This document shows, piece after piece, positions 33,775 through 41,999 of a stretch of DNA of 64,000 bases; within the stretch, counting starts at the first letter, position 1, and every line of letters begins with the position of its first letter. The position numbers and the translations under genes were made by a program. A model generated the notes under the pieces. It saw only the letters and a program-made list of their open reading frames with translations, had not been told where the DNA came from and searched no databases. The DNA comes from Holophaga foetida DSM 6591 (GTDB lineage: Bacteria > Acidobacteriota > Holophagae > Holophagales > Holophagaceae), in assembly GCF_000242615.2 (NCBI RefSeq), contig NZ_KI912268.1, forward strand, positions 449,229 through 513,228. Direction: 5' to 3'.

Positions 33775-34745
33775 AGCCTTCGATCCTCTTCACCCCCTTG
33801 ATGCTCGCTGTGCTTTGTCTGGCTTGCCATAGGAATGGAACCGATCGGGCCATCAAGGTTTCCGGCAATATCGAAGTGGTCCAGACCCAGGCCAGTTTCC
33901 GGGTGGCAGGCCGGGTCGCCGAACGGCTGGTGGACGAGGGGCAGATGGTGCAGGAGGGGCAACTCCTGGCTCGACTGGAGGATCAGGACCTTCAGCAGCA
34001 GCTGGCTATCCGTCAGGCCGATGCCGCCACGGCCCAGGCAGTCCTCCGGGCCGCCCTGGCGGGTTCCCGGCGGGAGGAGGTCGAGGCATCCCGCCAAGCC
34101 CTCGAACAGGCCAGGGCCGATCTCCGCCGCACCCAGGATGACGAGAAGCGCTATCAGGGCCTCCATGACAAGGGCATCGTCTCGGACCGGGATTACCAGA
34201 CGGCCAGGGAAGCCTTCCTGGCCTCCCAGGCCAAGGCACGCCAGGCGGAGCAGCAATACGAACTGGTGAGAAAGGGGCCACGCTCCGAGGACATCGATCA
34301 GGTCAAGGCCAAGGCCGAAAGCGCCCAGAAGGCCTTCGAGCTGGCCCGGACCCAGGCGGGCTACGCGCTCCTGACGGCGCCCACCGGTGGCGTGATCCTC
34401 TCCAAGAACGTGGAACCTCGGGAATACGTCTCGCCGGGCACCGCCGTCGTGACCATTGGGAACCTCCAGCAGGTCTGGCTTCGGGCTTACGTCGAGGAGA
34501 CGGACCTGGGACGGGTCAAGGTGGGGCAGGCTGCCAGGCTCCGCAGCGACAGCTACCCGGGCAAGGTCTACCAGGGCCGGGTGTCCTTCATCTCCTCCGA
34601 GGCAGAGTTCACCCCCAAGAGCGTCCAGACCCAGAAGGAGCGGGTGAAGCTGGTCTACCGCATCAAGATCGATGTGCCCAACCCGGCCATGGAACTGAAG
34701 CCCGGCATGCCCGCGGACGCGGAGATCATCCTGGAGAACCGCTGA
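33768..34745 (+). CDS. HlyD-family periplasmic adaptor, lipoprotein
   Basis: A 325-residue membrane-fusion protein like YbhG. The GTG start overlaps the TetR stop. The N-terminus is a lipoprotein signal with lipobox LCLAC (Cys at about residue 22). A biotinyl-lipoyl half (RVAERLVDEGQMVQEGQLLARLEDQDL) is followed by a long alpha-helical hairpin (about 75-195), the second lipoyl half (TAPTGGVILSKNVEPREYVSPG) and a beta-barrel domain. It should link the inner-membrane ABC pump to an outer-membrane channel; no TolC gene is present here. Confidence 0.9.
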   Translation: MLKPSILFTPLMLAVLCLACHRNGTDRAIKVSGNIEVVQTQASFRVAGRVAERLVDEGQMVQEGQLLARLEDQDLQQQLAIRQADAATAQAVLRAALAGSRREEVEASRQALEQARADLRRTQDDEKRYQGLHDKGIVSDRDYQTAREAFLASQAKARQAEQQYELVRKGPRSEDIDQVKAKAESAQKAFELARTQAGYALLTAPTGGVILSKNVEPREYVSPGTAVVTIGNLQQVWLRAYVEETDLGRVKVGQAARLRSDSYPGKVYQGRVSFISSEAEFTPKSVQTQKERVKLVYRIKIDVPNPAMELKPGMPADAEIILENR

Positions 34746-35665
34746 TGGACGCCATCCGGGTGGAAGGCCTGGGGCGCCGCTTCGGAGAGGTGGTCGCCCT
34801 GGATGAGCTCTCGCTGAGGGTGGCCCCCGGGGAGATCTTCGGCCTGGTGGGACCCGATGGTGCCGGGAAGACCACCACCATGCGCCTGTTGACGGGCATT
34901 CTCAATCCCACAGGGGGAGATGCCTGGGTGGACGGCCTGCACATCGTCCGGGAAGCCGATGCCCTCAAGGACCGGATCGGCTACATGGCCCAGCGCTTCG
35001 GACTCTACCCGGATCTGACGGTCCAGGAAAACATGGACTTCTACGGTGATCTCTACGGGGTGCCCCGCAAGGGGCGGGAATCTGAAATGGAGCGGCTCCT
35101 GGCCTTCAGCAACCTCACCCCTTTCCGGCGGCGCAGGGCCGGCAACCTGTCCGGGGGCATGAAGCAGAAGCTGGGCCTGGCCTGTGCCCTGATCCACACC
35201 CCGAAGGTTCTCTTCCTGGACGAGCCTACCAATGGCGTGGATCCCGTGAGTCGCCGGGATTTCTGGCGGATTCTCTATCAGCTCCAGAAGGAAGGGGTGA
35301 CCATCTTCGTGTCCACGGCCTACCTGGACGAAGCCGAGCGCTGCAATCGCGTGGCCCTGCTCCACAAGGGGAAACTCCTGGCCCTGGATACGGTGGAAGG
35401 CGTGAAGGGGTTGCTGAAGGGCACCCTGCTGGAACTGCGCAGTGACCGTCCCCGGGAGGCGGCCCGCCTCCTGCGGGAGGCCCGGGTGGGTTCGGTGGCC
35501 CTCTTCGGGGATCGGGTGCACATCCTGGTGGCGGAAGGAGAAGCAGGACAAGCCTCCATCGAAGCGACCCTCAAGGGCTCAGGAATGGAAGTCCTTGGCC
35601 TGAAGGTCATCGAGCCTGATCTGGAGGATGTCTTCACCTCGGCCATTCCCCGGGAGGACGCATGA
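34745..35665 (+). CDS. ABC-2 exporter ATP-binding protein (first)
   Basis: A 306-residue ATPase corresponding to the N-terminal half of E. coli YbhF. Walker A GPDGAGKTT, Q-loop MAQRFGLYPDLT, signature LSGGMKQKL and Walker B LFLDEPTNGVDP are intact. The start shares one base with the previous stop (TGATG). In E. coli the two ATPase domains are fused in one protein; here they are two genes overlapping by four bases. Confidence 0.93.
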   Translation: MDAIRVEGLGRRFGEVVALDELSLRVAPGEIFGLVGPDGAGKTTTMRLLTGILNPTGGDAWVDGLHIVREADALKDRIGYMAQRFGLYPDLTVQENMDFYGDLYGVPRKGRESEMERLLAFSNLTPFRRRRAGNLSGGMKQKLGLACALIHTPKVLFLDEPTNGVDPVSRRDFWRILYQLQKEGVTIFVSTAYLDEAERCNRVALLHKGKLLALDTVEGVKGLLKGTLLELRSDRPREAARLLREARVGSVALFGDRVHILVAEGEAGQASIEATLKGSGMEVLGLKVIEPDLEDVFTSAIPREDA

Positions 35666-36618
35666 ACGTCGTCACCCTAAAGGACCTGGAACGGCGCTTC
35701 GGGGATTTCGTGGCGGTGAAGGGTGTCAGCCTGGAGGTGGCCAAGGGCGAGATCTTCGGCTTCCTGGGGCCCAATGGGGCAGGGAAGTCCACCACCATCC
35801 GGATGCTCTGCGGACTCCTGGAGCCCAGCGGAGGCTCGGGCACTGTGGCGGGCTTCGATATCCGCACCCAGCGCGAGGCCATCAAGCAGAACATCGGCTA
35901 CATGAGCCAGAAGTTCAGCCTCTATGAGGATCTCACCGTGGAGGAGAACATCGATTTCTACTCGGGGATCTACCGCATCCCCGGTGCGAAAAAGGCCGAG
36001 CGCAAGGCCTGGGTCCTGGAGATGGCCCATCTTCAGGCGCAACGCCGCACCCGTACGGGACAGCTCCCGGGGGGCTGGAAGCAGCGCCTGTCCCTGGGCT
36101 GTGCCCTTCTTCACGAACCCCCGGTGCTCTTCCTGGACGAACCTACCTCGGGGGTGGACCCCATGAGCCGCCGGGACTTCTGGGATCTCATCCACCAGTT
36201 GGCCGGGGGCGGAGTAACGGTCTTCGTGACCACCCACTACATGGAGGAGGCCGAATACTGCGACCGCCTGGGGCTCATCTACCGGGGCGAGCTGGTGGCC
36301 CTGGGGACGCCCACGGAGATGAAAGAGCACCGGATGACCGAGCAGGTGCTGTCGCTGAGCTGCGACCGGGCCCACGATGCCCTGACGGTCGTGGCGGCGC
36401 TGCCGGGGGTGCGCGATGCCGTGCTCTTCGGCCGGGACATCCACCTGATGACGGCGGATGCGGAGCGGATCGTGCCGATTTTGCGGGATGCGATGGAGCA
36501 GGCGGGTTTCGAAGTCCGGGCTCTCGAGCGCATTACGCCCAGCCTGGAGGATGTCTTCGTCTCCCTCATCGAGGGCAAGGACCGTGAAGAGGGCGCCCAG
36601 AGGGAGTTCAAGGGATGA
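35662..36618 (+). CDS. ABC-2 exporter ATP-binding protein (second)
   Basis: A 318-residue ATPase, counterpart of the C-terminal half of YbhF. Walker A is GPNGAGKSTT and Walker B LFLDEPTSGVDP. The signature is altered to LPGGWKQRL (Pro for Ser), which may make this the less active site of an asymmetric ATPase pair; this is inference. The start overlaps the previous gene by ATGA, and the stop overlaps the permease start by ATGA. The last residues abut a palindromic repeat that begins at the junction. Confidence 0.92.
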   Translation: MNVVTLKDLERRFGDFVAVKGVSLEVAKGEIFGFLGPNGAGKSTTIRMLCGLLEPSGGSGTVAGFDIRTQREAIKQNIGYMSQKFSLYEDLTVEENIDFYSGIYRIPGAKKAERKAWVLEMAHLQAQRRTRTGQLPGGWKQRLSLGCALLHEPPVLFLDEPTSGVDPMSRRDFWDLIHQLAGGGVTVFVTTHYMEEAEYCDRLGLIYRGELVALGTPTEMKEHRMTEQVLSLSCDRAHDALTVVAALPGVRDAVLFGRDIHLMTADAERIVPILRDAMEQAGFEVRALERITPSLEDVFVSLIEGKDREEGAQREFKG

Positions 36619-37853
36619 AATTCCACCACGAAGACACAAAGAACACTAAGGAACCACGAAGAAAAGCTTTTCTTTCTTTCGCTTTTCTTCGTGTCTTGGT
36701 GTCTTGGTGGTGGAATTCCCCTTTTTTGAACCGGTTCCGGGCCATCGCCCGCAAGGAGTTCATCCATGTGCTCCGGGACCCCCGTGCGCTGGGGGTCAGC
36801 ATCGCGCTGCCCCTGGTTCTGCTGCTGATCTTCGGCTATGCCCTGACCCTGGATGTGGACCGGGTGCCCCTGGTGGTCTGGGACCAGAGTGTGACGCCCC
36901 AGAGCCGGGAACTGGAGGCCCGCTTCCAGCATTCCCGGTATTTCTCCCTGGTGCGCCAGGCCAGGGGATATGGAGAGGTGGAGGAGGCCCTGGATCGCCG
37001 GGAGGCCATGCTGGCCCTGGTGATCCCCCAGGATTTCGGGAGACGGGTGGGAGCGGATCGGAATACCCAGGTCCAGGTGCTGGCGGACGGGAGTGACGCC
37101 AACTCGGCCACCCTGGCCATGGGCTACGCCGAAGCCATCGTCCGCACCTATTCCCAGGAGATCCTGGTGGCCAGGGTCCGGCGCCAGACGGGCCGGGAAC
37201 CGGTGCCCGCCCTGGAGTTGCGCCCCAGGGCCTGGTTCAACACGGAGATGGAATCGAAGCGGTACATCGTCCCCGGGCTCATCGCCGTCATCATGATGCT
37301 CATCACCGCCCTGCTGACGTCCCTGACGGTGGCCCGGGAGTGGGAGACGGGCACCATGGAGCAGCTCATCTCCACCCCGATCCGGGGGCCGGAACTCATC
37401 CTGGGCAAGCTGGTGCCGTATTTTGTCGTGGGGATGGTGGACATGCTGCTATCCGTCCTGGCGGGACGCTTCCTCTTCGATGTGCCCCTGATTGGCAGTC
37501 TCTGGCTGCTCTTCGGAGTGTCGGCCATCTACCTGGTGGGGGCCCTGGCCCTGGGGGTGCTCATCAGTTCCCTGGCCAAGTCCCAGCTCCTGGCCAGTCA
37601 GCTGGCCTTCACCATGACCTTCCTTCCGGCCTTCCTGCTTTCGGGTTTCATGTTCGAGATATCCAACATGCCTCGGGCCCTCCAATTGGTGACCTACCTG
37701 GTGCCTGCCCGTTACTTCGTGGCCTTCCTCCGGGGGCTCTATCTGAAGGGGGCCGGTCTCGCCATCTTCTGGCCCGAGTGCCTGCTGCTGACCCTTTTCG
37801 CGATGGCCATGCTGGCCCTGGCCGTGCTCACCTTCAAGAAGCGTCTGGCTTAG
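36615..37853 (+). CDS. ABC-2 type permease with repeat-derived N-terminus
   Basis: A 412-residue permease like YbhS. The true family region begins near residue 37 (NRFRAIARKEFIHVLRDPRALG) and continues with an N-terminal transmembrane helix, a large external loop, and five helices from about residue 215. Residues 1-35 are encoded by a palindromic repeat (36617-36718) and have no place in the family. The ATG overlapping the previous stop keeps coupling. Alternative in-frame starts without most of the repeat are GTG near 36699 and TTG near 36726, but neither has a convincing ribosome-binding site. Confidence 0.88.
   Translation: MKFHHEDTKNTKEPRRKAFLSFAFLRVLVSWWWNSPFLNRFRAIARKEFIHVLRDPRALGVSIALPLVLLLIFGYALTLDVDRVPLVVWDQSVTPQSRELEARFQHSRYFSLVRQARGYGEVEEALDRREAMLALVIPQDFGRRVGADRNTQVQVLADGSDANSATLAMGYAEAIVRTYSQEILVARVRRQTGREPVPALELRPRAWFNTEMESKRYIVPGLIAVIMMLITALLTSLTVAREWETGTMEQLISTPIRGPELILGKLVPYFVVGMVDMLLSVLAGRFLFDVPLIGSLWLLFGVSAIYLVGALALGVLISSLAKSQLLASQLAFTMTFLPAFLLSGFMFEISNMPRALQLVTYLVPARYFVAFLRGLYLKGAGLAIFWPECLLLTLFAMAMLALAVLTFKKRLA
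36617..36718. repeat. Palindromic repeat inserted at an operon junction
   Basis: The left arm (from about 36619) GGAATTCCACCAC/AAGACAC-like sequence is mirrored by the right arm ending at 36717. The arms include GAAGAAAAGC and GCTTTTCTTC around a pyrimidine-rich loop (about 36668-36680). The left arm carries about 12 extra bases. Composition is AT-richer than the flanking genes. It translates to an HEDTKNTK-type peptide, seen in spurious ORFs from dispersed repeats in many genomes (general knowledge). Confidence 0.75.
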
Positions 37854-37861
37854 GAGCGTCC

Positions 37862-38992
37862 GTGCTTGAACGCCTGAAATACATGCTCATCAAGGAATTC
37901 CTGCAGATCTTCCGGGACCCGAGGATGAGGGCTGTCATCCTCATGGTGCCCATCGTCCAGGTGCTGATCTTCGGCTATGCCGTCACCACCGATGTCCGCC
38001 ACATCCGTACCGCCATCTTCGACCTGGACAACAGCCCTTCCAGCCGGGACCTGGTGGCCCGTTTCGAGGGGTCGGGGCACTTCGACCTCATCCGCAGGCT
38101 GCGTTCCGACGCGGAGCTACGGGAAGTGATCCAGTCCGGGGAGGCCAAGGCCGTACTCCGCCTCAACCGGGGCTTCGGGGATGACCTCCTGGGGGGGCGC
38201 ACGGCCCAGGCCCAGATCATCCTCGATGGCAGCGATTCGAATACCGCCAGCATCATCCTGGGCTACTCCAACCGCATCGCCATGGCCTTCAATTCGCGGA
38301 TCCTGGTGGACCGCTTTGCCCGAAGCTCAGGAACCCGCCTGGATACGGAGCCCGTGGCCCTGGCCTCCAGGGCTTGGTTCAACCCGAACCTGGAGAGCCG
38401 CAACTTCTTCGTGCCCGGTGTCATCGCCCAGCTGGTGATGATCATCTCCATCGTTCTCTCCAGCATGGCCATCGTCCGGGAACGGGAGATCGGCACCATG
38501 GAACAGATCATGGTGACCCCCATGGGACGCATGGAGTTCATCCTGGGCAAGACGCTCCCCTTCGCGCTCATCGGCTACTTCGACGTCGTGCTCATCAGCG
38601 TCGTGGCGGTCTTCTGGTTCGAAATCCCGCTCCTGGGGAGCCTTCCCGCTCTCTTTCTGGCTACAGGGTTATATCTGTTGAGTACATTAGGCGTTGGGCT
38701 TCTTATTTCCACCACCTGCCGCACCCAGCAGCAGGCCATGATGAGCACCTTTTTCTTCATCATGCCGGCCATCCTGCTCTCGGGCTTCATCTACCCCATC
38801 GCCAACATGCCCCTGGGCATCCAGTGGGTGACCTACCTCAACCCCCTTCGGCACTTCCTGATCATCATCCGGGGCATCTTTCTGAAGGGGCAGGGGGTCC
38901 AGGTGCTCTGGCCCCAGATGGTCGCCCTGGCCCTGCTGGGAATAGCCCTCCTCTCCCTTGCTACCGGGCGTTTCCGGAAGACCTCGGCCTGA
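37862..38992 (+). CDS. ABC-2 type permease (second)
   Basis: A 376-residue permease like YbhR. The GTG start at 37862 lies five bases after AGGAG; a much longer open frame upstream overlaps the first permease and is shadow. One N-terminal helix (about 22-40) precedes a periplasmic loop and five C-terminal helices, with the motif EREIGTMEQIMVTPMGRMEFILGK that contacts the ATPase. It pairs with the upstream permease to form a heterodimeric exporter. It is the last gene of the TetR-controlled operon. Confidence 0.92.
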   Translation: MLERLKYMLIKEFLQIFRDPRMRAVILMVPIVQVLIFGYAVTTDVRHIRTAIFDLDNSPSSRDLVARFEGSGHFDLIRRLRSDAELREVIQSGEAKAVLRLNRGFGDDLLGGRTAQAQIILDGSDSNTASIILGYSNRIAMAFNSRILVDRFARSSGTRLDTEPVALASRAWFNPNLESRNFFVPGVIAQLVMIISIVLSSMAIVREREIGTMEQIMVTPMGRMEFILGKTLPFALIGYFDVVLISVVAVFWFEIPLLGSLPALFLATGLYLLSTLGVGLLISTTCRTQQQAMMSTFFFIMPAILLSGFIYPIANMPLGIQWVTYLNPLRHFLIIIRGIFLKGQGVQVLWPQMVALALLGIALLSLATGRFRKTSA

Positions 38993-39047
38993 ATCCCCCT
39001 GCTATGCTGGATCAGGCGCCATGTGCCCCCTGGGAACCCTCGAATCC

Positions 39048-39704
39048 ATGAACCTGCCGAACTACTTGACCTTCGCCCGCATCCTCATGGTGCCCATCCT
39101 CGTGGTGGTGCTGATGACCAGGGTGAGGAGCTATGAAATCATCGGCATCCTGGTGTTCTGGGCGGCTTCCATTACCGACCTCCTGGATGGGTATCTTGCG
39201 CGCAAGTGGCGGCAGGTGACGACCTTAGGGAAGCTTCTTGATCCACTTGCTGATAAGTTATTAATAAGCGGTGCCTTGATTTCTCTGGTTGAACTGAATC
39301 TCGCCCCCGCCTGGATGGTCTTCATCATCCTGGCCCGTGAGATGGCCATCACGGGGCTCCGGGCCATCGCCTCCGAGGAGGGGATCACCATCGCCGCCGA
39401 GCGCCTGGGCAAGTGGAAGCTGGGTGCCCAGATTGCCTCCATCTCCTGCCTGATCCTGGGGCCCCAGCTTGATGCTTGGCTCTTCCAGTGGACCAACGTG
39501 GGCATCTTCCATTTCTTCATTCAGCTCAACAGGCCCTACAGCTTCTTCCTGGGCATGGGCGTCCTCCTCCTATGGGTGGCCATGATCCTGGCCATCTGGA
39601 GTGGGGTCTCCTATATCCGCAACTTCTGGCGACTGGCCAGTGATCGGATGGCCCGTGGAGAGAGCCGGATCATCCAGGAAGAGAAGGAAGGGTCCAAGCG
39701 ATGA
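39048..39704 (+). CDS. pgsA: CDP-diacylglycerol-glycerol-3-phosphate 3-phosphatidyltransferase
   Basis: A 218-residue membrane enzyme that makes phosphatidylglycerol phosphate. The CDP-alcohol phosphotransferase motif is complete: DGYLAR, eight residues, then G, and the two final Asp residues in LLDPLAD. MNLPNYLTFARILMVP is the usual PgsA start. The ATG at 39048 is chosen on homology; its Shine-Dalgarno site is weak and ATG 39021 is an alternative. The ATGA junction with the next gene suggests an operon. Confidence 0.93.
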   Translation: MNLPNYLTFARILMVPILVVVLMTRVRSYEIIGILVFWAASITDLLDGYLARKWRQVTTLGKLLDPLADKLLISGALISLVELNLAPAWMVFIILAREMAITGLRAIASEEGITIAAERLGKWKLGAQIASISCLILGPQLDAWLFQWTNVGIFHFFIQLNRPYSFFLGMGVLLLWVAMILAIWSGVSYIRNFWRLASDRMARGESRIIQEEKEGSKR

Positions 39705-40312
39705 TTCGTCGCTATCTGGTCGCGGGTCTCATCACGCTGCTGCCTTTGGCTGTGACCCTGTGGGTCCTCCAGATGATCTTCAACGCACTGGTGGGCATTT
39801 TTCAGGGCCCCTTCACTTGGGTTGCCCACAGGATGGGGCTTCCGATCCTGCCCTACTGGGCTGTGGCCGCCCTTTCGGTCCTGGGCATCCTGGTGATCCT
39901 CTTCCTGGTGGGCGTTCTGGTCGGGAACCTGCTGGGGCGCCAGCTTCTCCAGTGGATGGATGACCTGATGCTGCGAGTTCCGGTGGTGAAAGGGGTCTAT
40001 GGCGCCACCAAGCAGCTCATGACCGCCATCCAGCAGGGCAAGGGAGGGAGCTTCCGGGAGGTGGTGGTGGTGGAATGGCCCATGCCCGGCTCCTACACTC
40101 TGGGTTTGGTGGCCCGCTCGGACTGCCGCTGGGCGATGCCCGAAGGGGAAACCATGGTGGCGGTCTACGTCCCCACGGCCCCCAACCCCACCTCTGGCTA
40201 TGTGATCATGGTGGATCGTTCCAGGCTCCGTCCCGTGGATCTGACCCCCGATCAGGTCCTGACCTGGGCCGTTTCCGCTGGGGTGGTCGCCCCCAGTTCC
40301 GAGGAGAACTGA
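39701..40312 (+). CDS. DUF502 family inner-membrane protein
   Basis: A 203-residue protein with two N-terminal transmembrane helices (about 5-30 and 52-76) and a soluble C-terminal domain with DUF502 features (LMLRVPVVKGVYGATKQL, VVVVEWPMPGSYTLGLVA, VYVPTAPNPTSGYVIMV). Function of the family is not well known. It is coupled to pgsA by ATGA and to the next ATPase gene by overlapping TGATG. Confidence 0.88.
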   Translation: MIRRYLVAGLITLLPLAVTLWVLQMIFNALVGIFQGPFTWVAHRMGLPILPYWAVAALSVLGILVILFLVGVLVGNLLGRQLLQWMDDLMLRVPVVKGVYGATKQLMTAIQQGKGGSFREVVVVEWPMPGSYTLGLVARSDCRWAMPEGETMVAVYVPTAPNPTSGYVIMVDRSRLRPVDLTPDQVLTWAVSAGVVAPSSEEN

Positions 40313-41103
40313 TGGTGGGGGGGGAAGAGAACTCCCTGGTGGTCTTCCGGAATGTGTCCGTCTACCGGGGATCCACCTTGGCTCTGGATCGGATCGACCT
40401 CAGGATCGAACAGGGAGAGCATCTTGCCATTCTCGGCCCCAACGGGAGTGGCAAGTCCACGCTGGTCAAAGCCATCTTCCAGGAATGCTATCCCCTGGCC
40501 ACAGACGATTCCCACTTCTCGGTTTTCGGTCGGCAGCGCTGGAATCTGGCGGAGCTTCGTTCCAAGTTGGGTGTCGTCTCCAACGACCCTGGCCTTTTCG
40601 GCTCGCGGCCCATCACCGGGCTTGAGGCTGTCCTTTCAGGCTTCTTCAGCAGCATCGGGCTATGGCCCCATCTGGAGGTGAGCCCCTGGATGAGGCACAG
40701 GGCCGAGGACGTGCTTCATCTTCTTGAGGCTGGCCATCTGGCGGATCGTTGTGTCTCAGAAATGTCTTCCGGGGAAGCTCGGCGGATCCTGGTGGCCCGG
40801 GCACTGGTTCATGATCCCTGCACCTTGGTCTTCGACGAGCCCAGCAACAGCCTGGATCTTTTCGCCCAGGATGAGCTGCGCCAGATCATGCGCCATCTGG
40901 CTGGGAAGGGCATCACGATTCTTCTGGTGACCCACCACCTGCCGGATATCATTCCGGAAATCAAGCGGGTCATCTTCGTCAAGGGTGGGAAGATCACACA
41001 GGATGGCCCCAAGGATCATCTATTGACGGCCTCCCACCTCCGGGAACTCTTCCAGGTGGATCTGGAAGTGACCACGCGCAATCAGTTCTATCACGCCTGG
41101 TAG
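40312..41103 (+). CDS. Stand-alone ABC ATPase (ModF/YlmA-like)
   Basis: A 263-residue ATPase with Walker A GPNGSGKST, signature MSSGEARRI and Walker B LVFDEPSNSLD, plus switch His in VTHHLPDII. The LSGGQ-variant SSGEARR and the LPDIIPEIKRVIFVKGG end resemble the YlmA/ModF group, whose members often have no permease partner. GAGGAG precedes the ATG. No transporter subunit is encoded nearby. Role unknown. Confidence 0.85.
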   Translation: MVGGEENSLVVFRNVSVYRGSTLALDRIDLRIEQGEHLAILGPNGSGKSTLVKAIFQECYPLATDDSHFSVFGRQRWNLAELRSKLGVVSNDPGLFGSRPITGLEAVLSGFFSSIGLWPHLEVSPWMRHRAEDVLHLLEAGHLADRCVSEMSSGEARRILVARALVHDPCTLVFDEPSNSLDLFAQDELRQIMRHLAGKGITILLVTHHLPDIIPEIKRVIFVKGGKITQDGPKDHLLTASHLRELFQVDLEVTTRNQFYHAW

Positions 41104-41140
41104 AGGCACGATTCTGGCGGCAAGGACGAAAGAGGGTGCC

Positions 41141-41956
41141 ATGGCTTCCATACTCAACACAATCGCCGCCATCACTGCAAGCCGCCAGTTCAGTATCGAT
41201 GGAACGGGTCTTCGGCAGACCATCGAGCATCTGAGCACCCCGAAGGTGGCCGATCAGGATTCCGATAAGGCCCTGGTCCAGATCCGCACGGCCTCCCAGG
41301 GCAGGCGCAACGCCGCTGACGGCATGAGCTACCTGCAAGTCGCATACACCGTGCTCAGCGAGGTGAGGAACCTCCTCACCCGTGCTGCCGAGCTGAGCAA
41401 TCAGGCCCGGATGGATTTCACCAGCGATTCCAACCGGGTGACCCTCAACGCCGAGTTCCAGAGCATCATCAAGACGGTCGCCGACATCGGATTGAACACC
41501 AAGTTCAATGGCACCAATGTTTTTGGTGCGGAACTTGATGTGGCTGTGGGGAGTTTCGGTACGGTGAGGGTCTCTGTGGGTTCCATCAGCTCGAGTGCCA
41601 GCTCCGCCCTGGGTCTCACCCTCGGCGCCACAACTCTCATAAGCTGTGCCAGCGCCGAATCCTCCGCCGCCGCCGTCATCGCTGCCCTCAAGAGCGTGGG
41701 AGAGACCCGTGCCTCCCTGAGTGCCTCCGTGCAACGGCTGGTGACTGTCTCCAATGCCCTGGGCATCCAGGCGGAGAACTTGACCGCCCGCAGCAACCAT
41801 CTCCGTGAAGCCAGCCCCCTGGACGAGGTCGTCAACCTCATCAAGTGGCAGATCCTGAGCCTGTCCGGTACCAGCGCCCTGAATCAGGTGAACCAAGTGA
41901 ACCAGTCCCACCAGCAGATTCTGGCACTTCTCCAAGAGTCGGATCACCAGGAGTAA
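41141..41956 (+). CDS. Short divergent flagellin-like protein
   Basis: A 271-residue protein with flagellin architecture. The N-terminal helices (SILNTIAAITASRQF; ADGMSYLQVAYTVLSEVRNLLTRAAELSNQA) and NTKFNGTNVFG match the flagellin D1 region. The C-terminal LGIQAENLTARSNHLREASPLDEVVNLIKWQIL matches the D0/D1 return helices. The normally conserved RLSSGxRINSAxDDAAGLAI core is replaced by HLSTPKVADQDSDKALVQI, so it is unusual. It may be a minor flagellin or a different filament. GAGGG precedes the ATG. The next two genes are chemoreceptors; no other flagellar genes are present here. Confidence 0.78.
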   Translation: MASILNTIAAITASRQFSIDGTGLRQTIEHLSTPKVADQDSDKALVQIRTASQGRRNAADGMSYLQVAYTVLSEVRNLLTRAAELSNQARMDFTSDSNRVTLNAEFQSIIKTVADIGLNTKFNGTNVFGAELDVAVGSFGTVRVSVGSISSSASSALGLTLGATTLISCASAESSAAAVIAALKSVGETRASLSASVQRLVTVSNALGIQAENLTARSNHLREASPLDEVVNLIKWQILSLSGTSALNQVNQVNQSHQQILALLQESDHQE

Positions 41957-41990
41957 GGCGGATGGCCATGGGGTCACCCGCCTTGTTTTC
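41955..41990 (+). terminator. Terminator candidate after the flagellin-like gene
   Basis: Arms AAGGCGG (41955-41961) and CCGCCTT (41978-41984) with a 16-base loop, followed by GTTTTC. The left arm overlaps the stop codon. Confidence 0.5.
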
Positions 41991-41999
41991 GGTGTCGCA

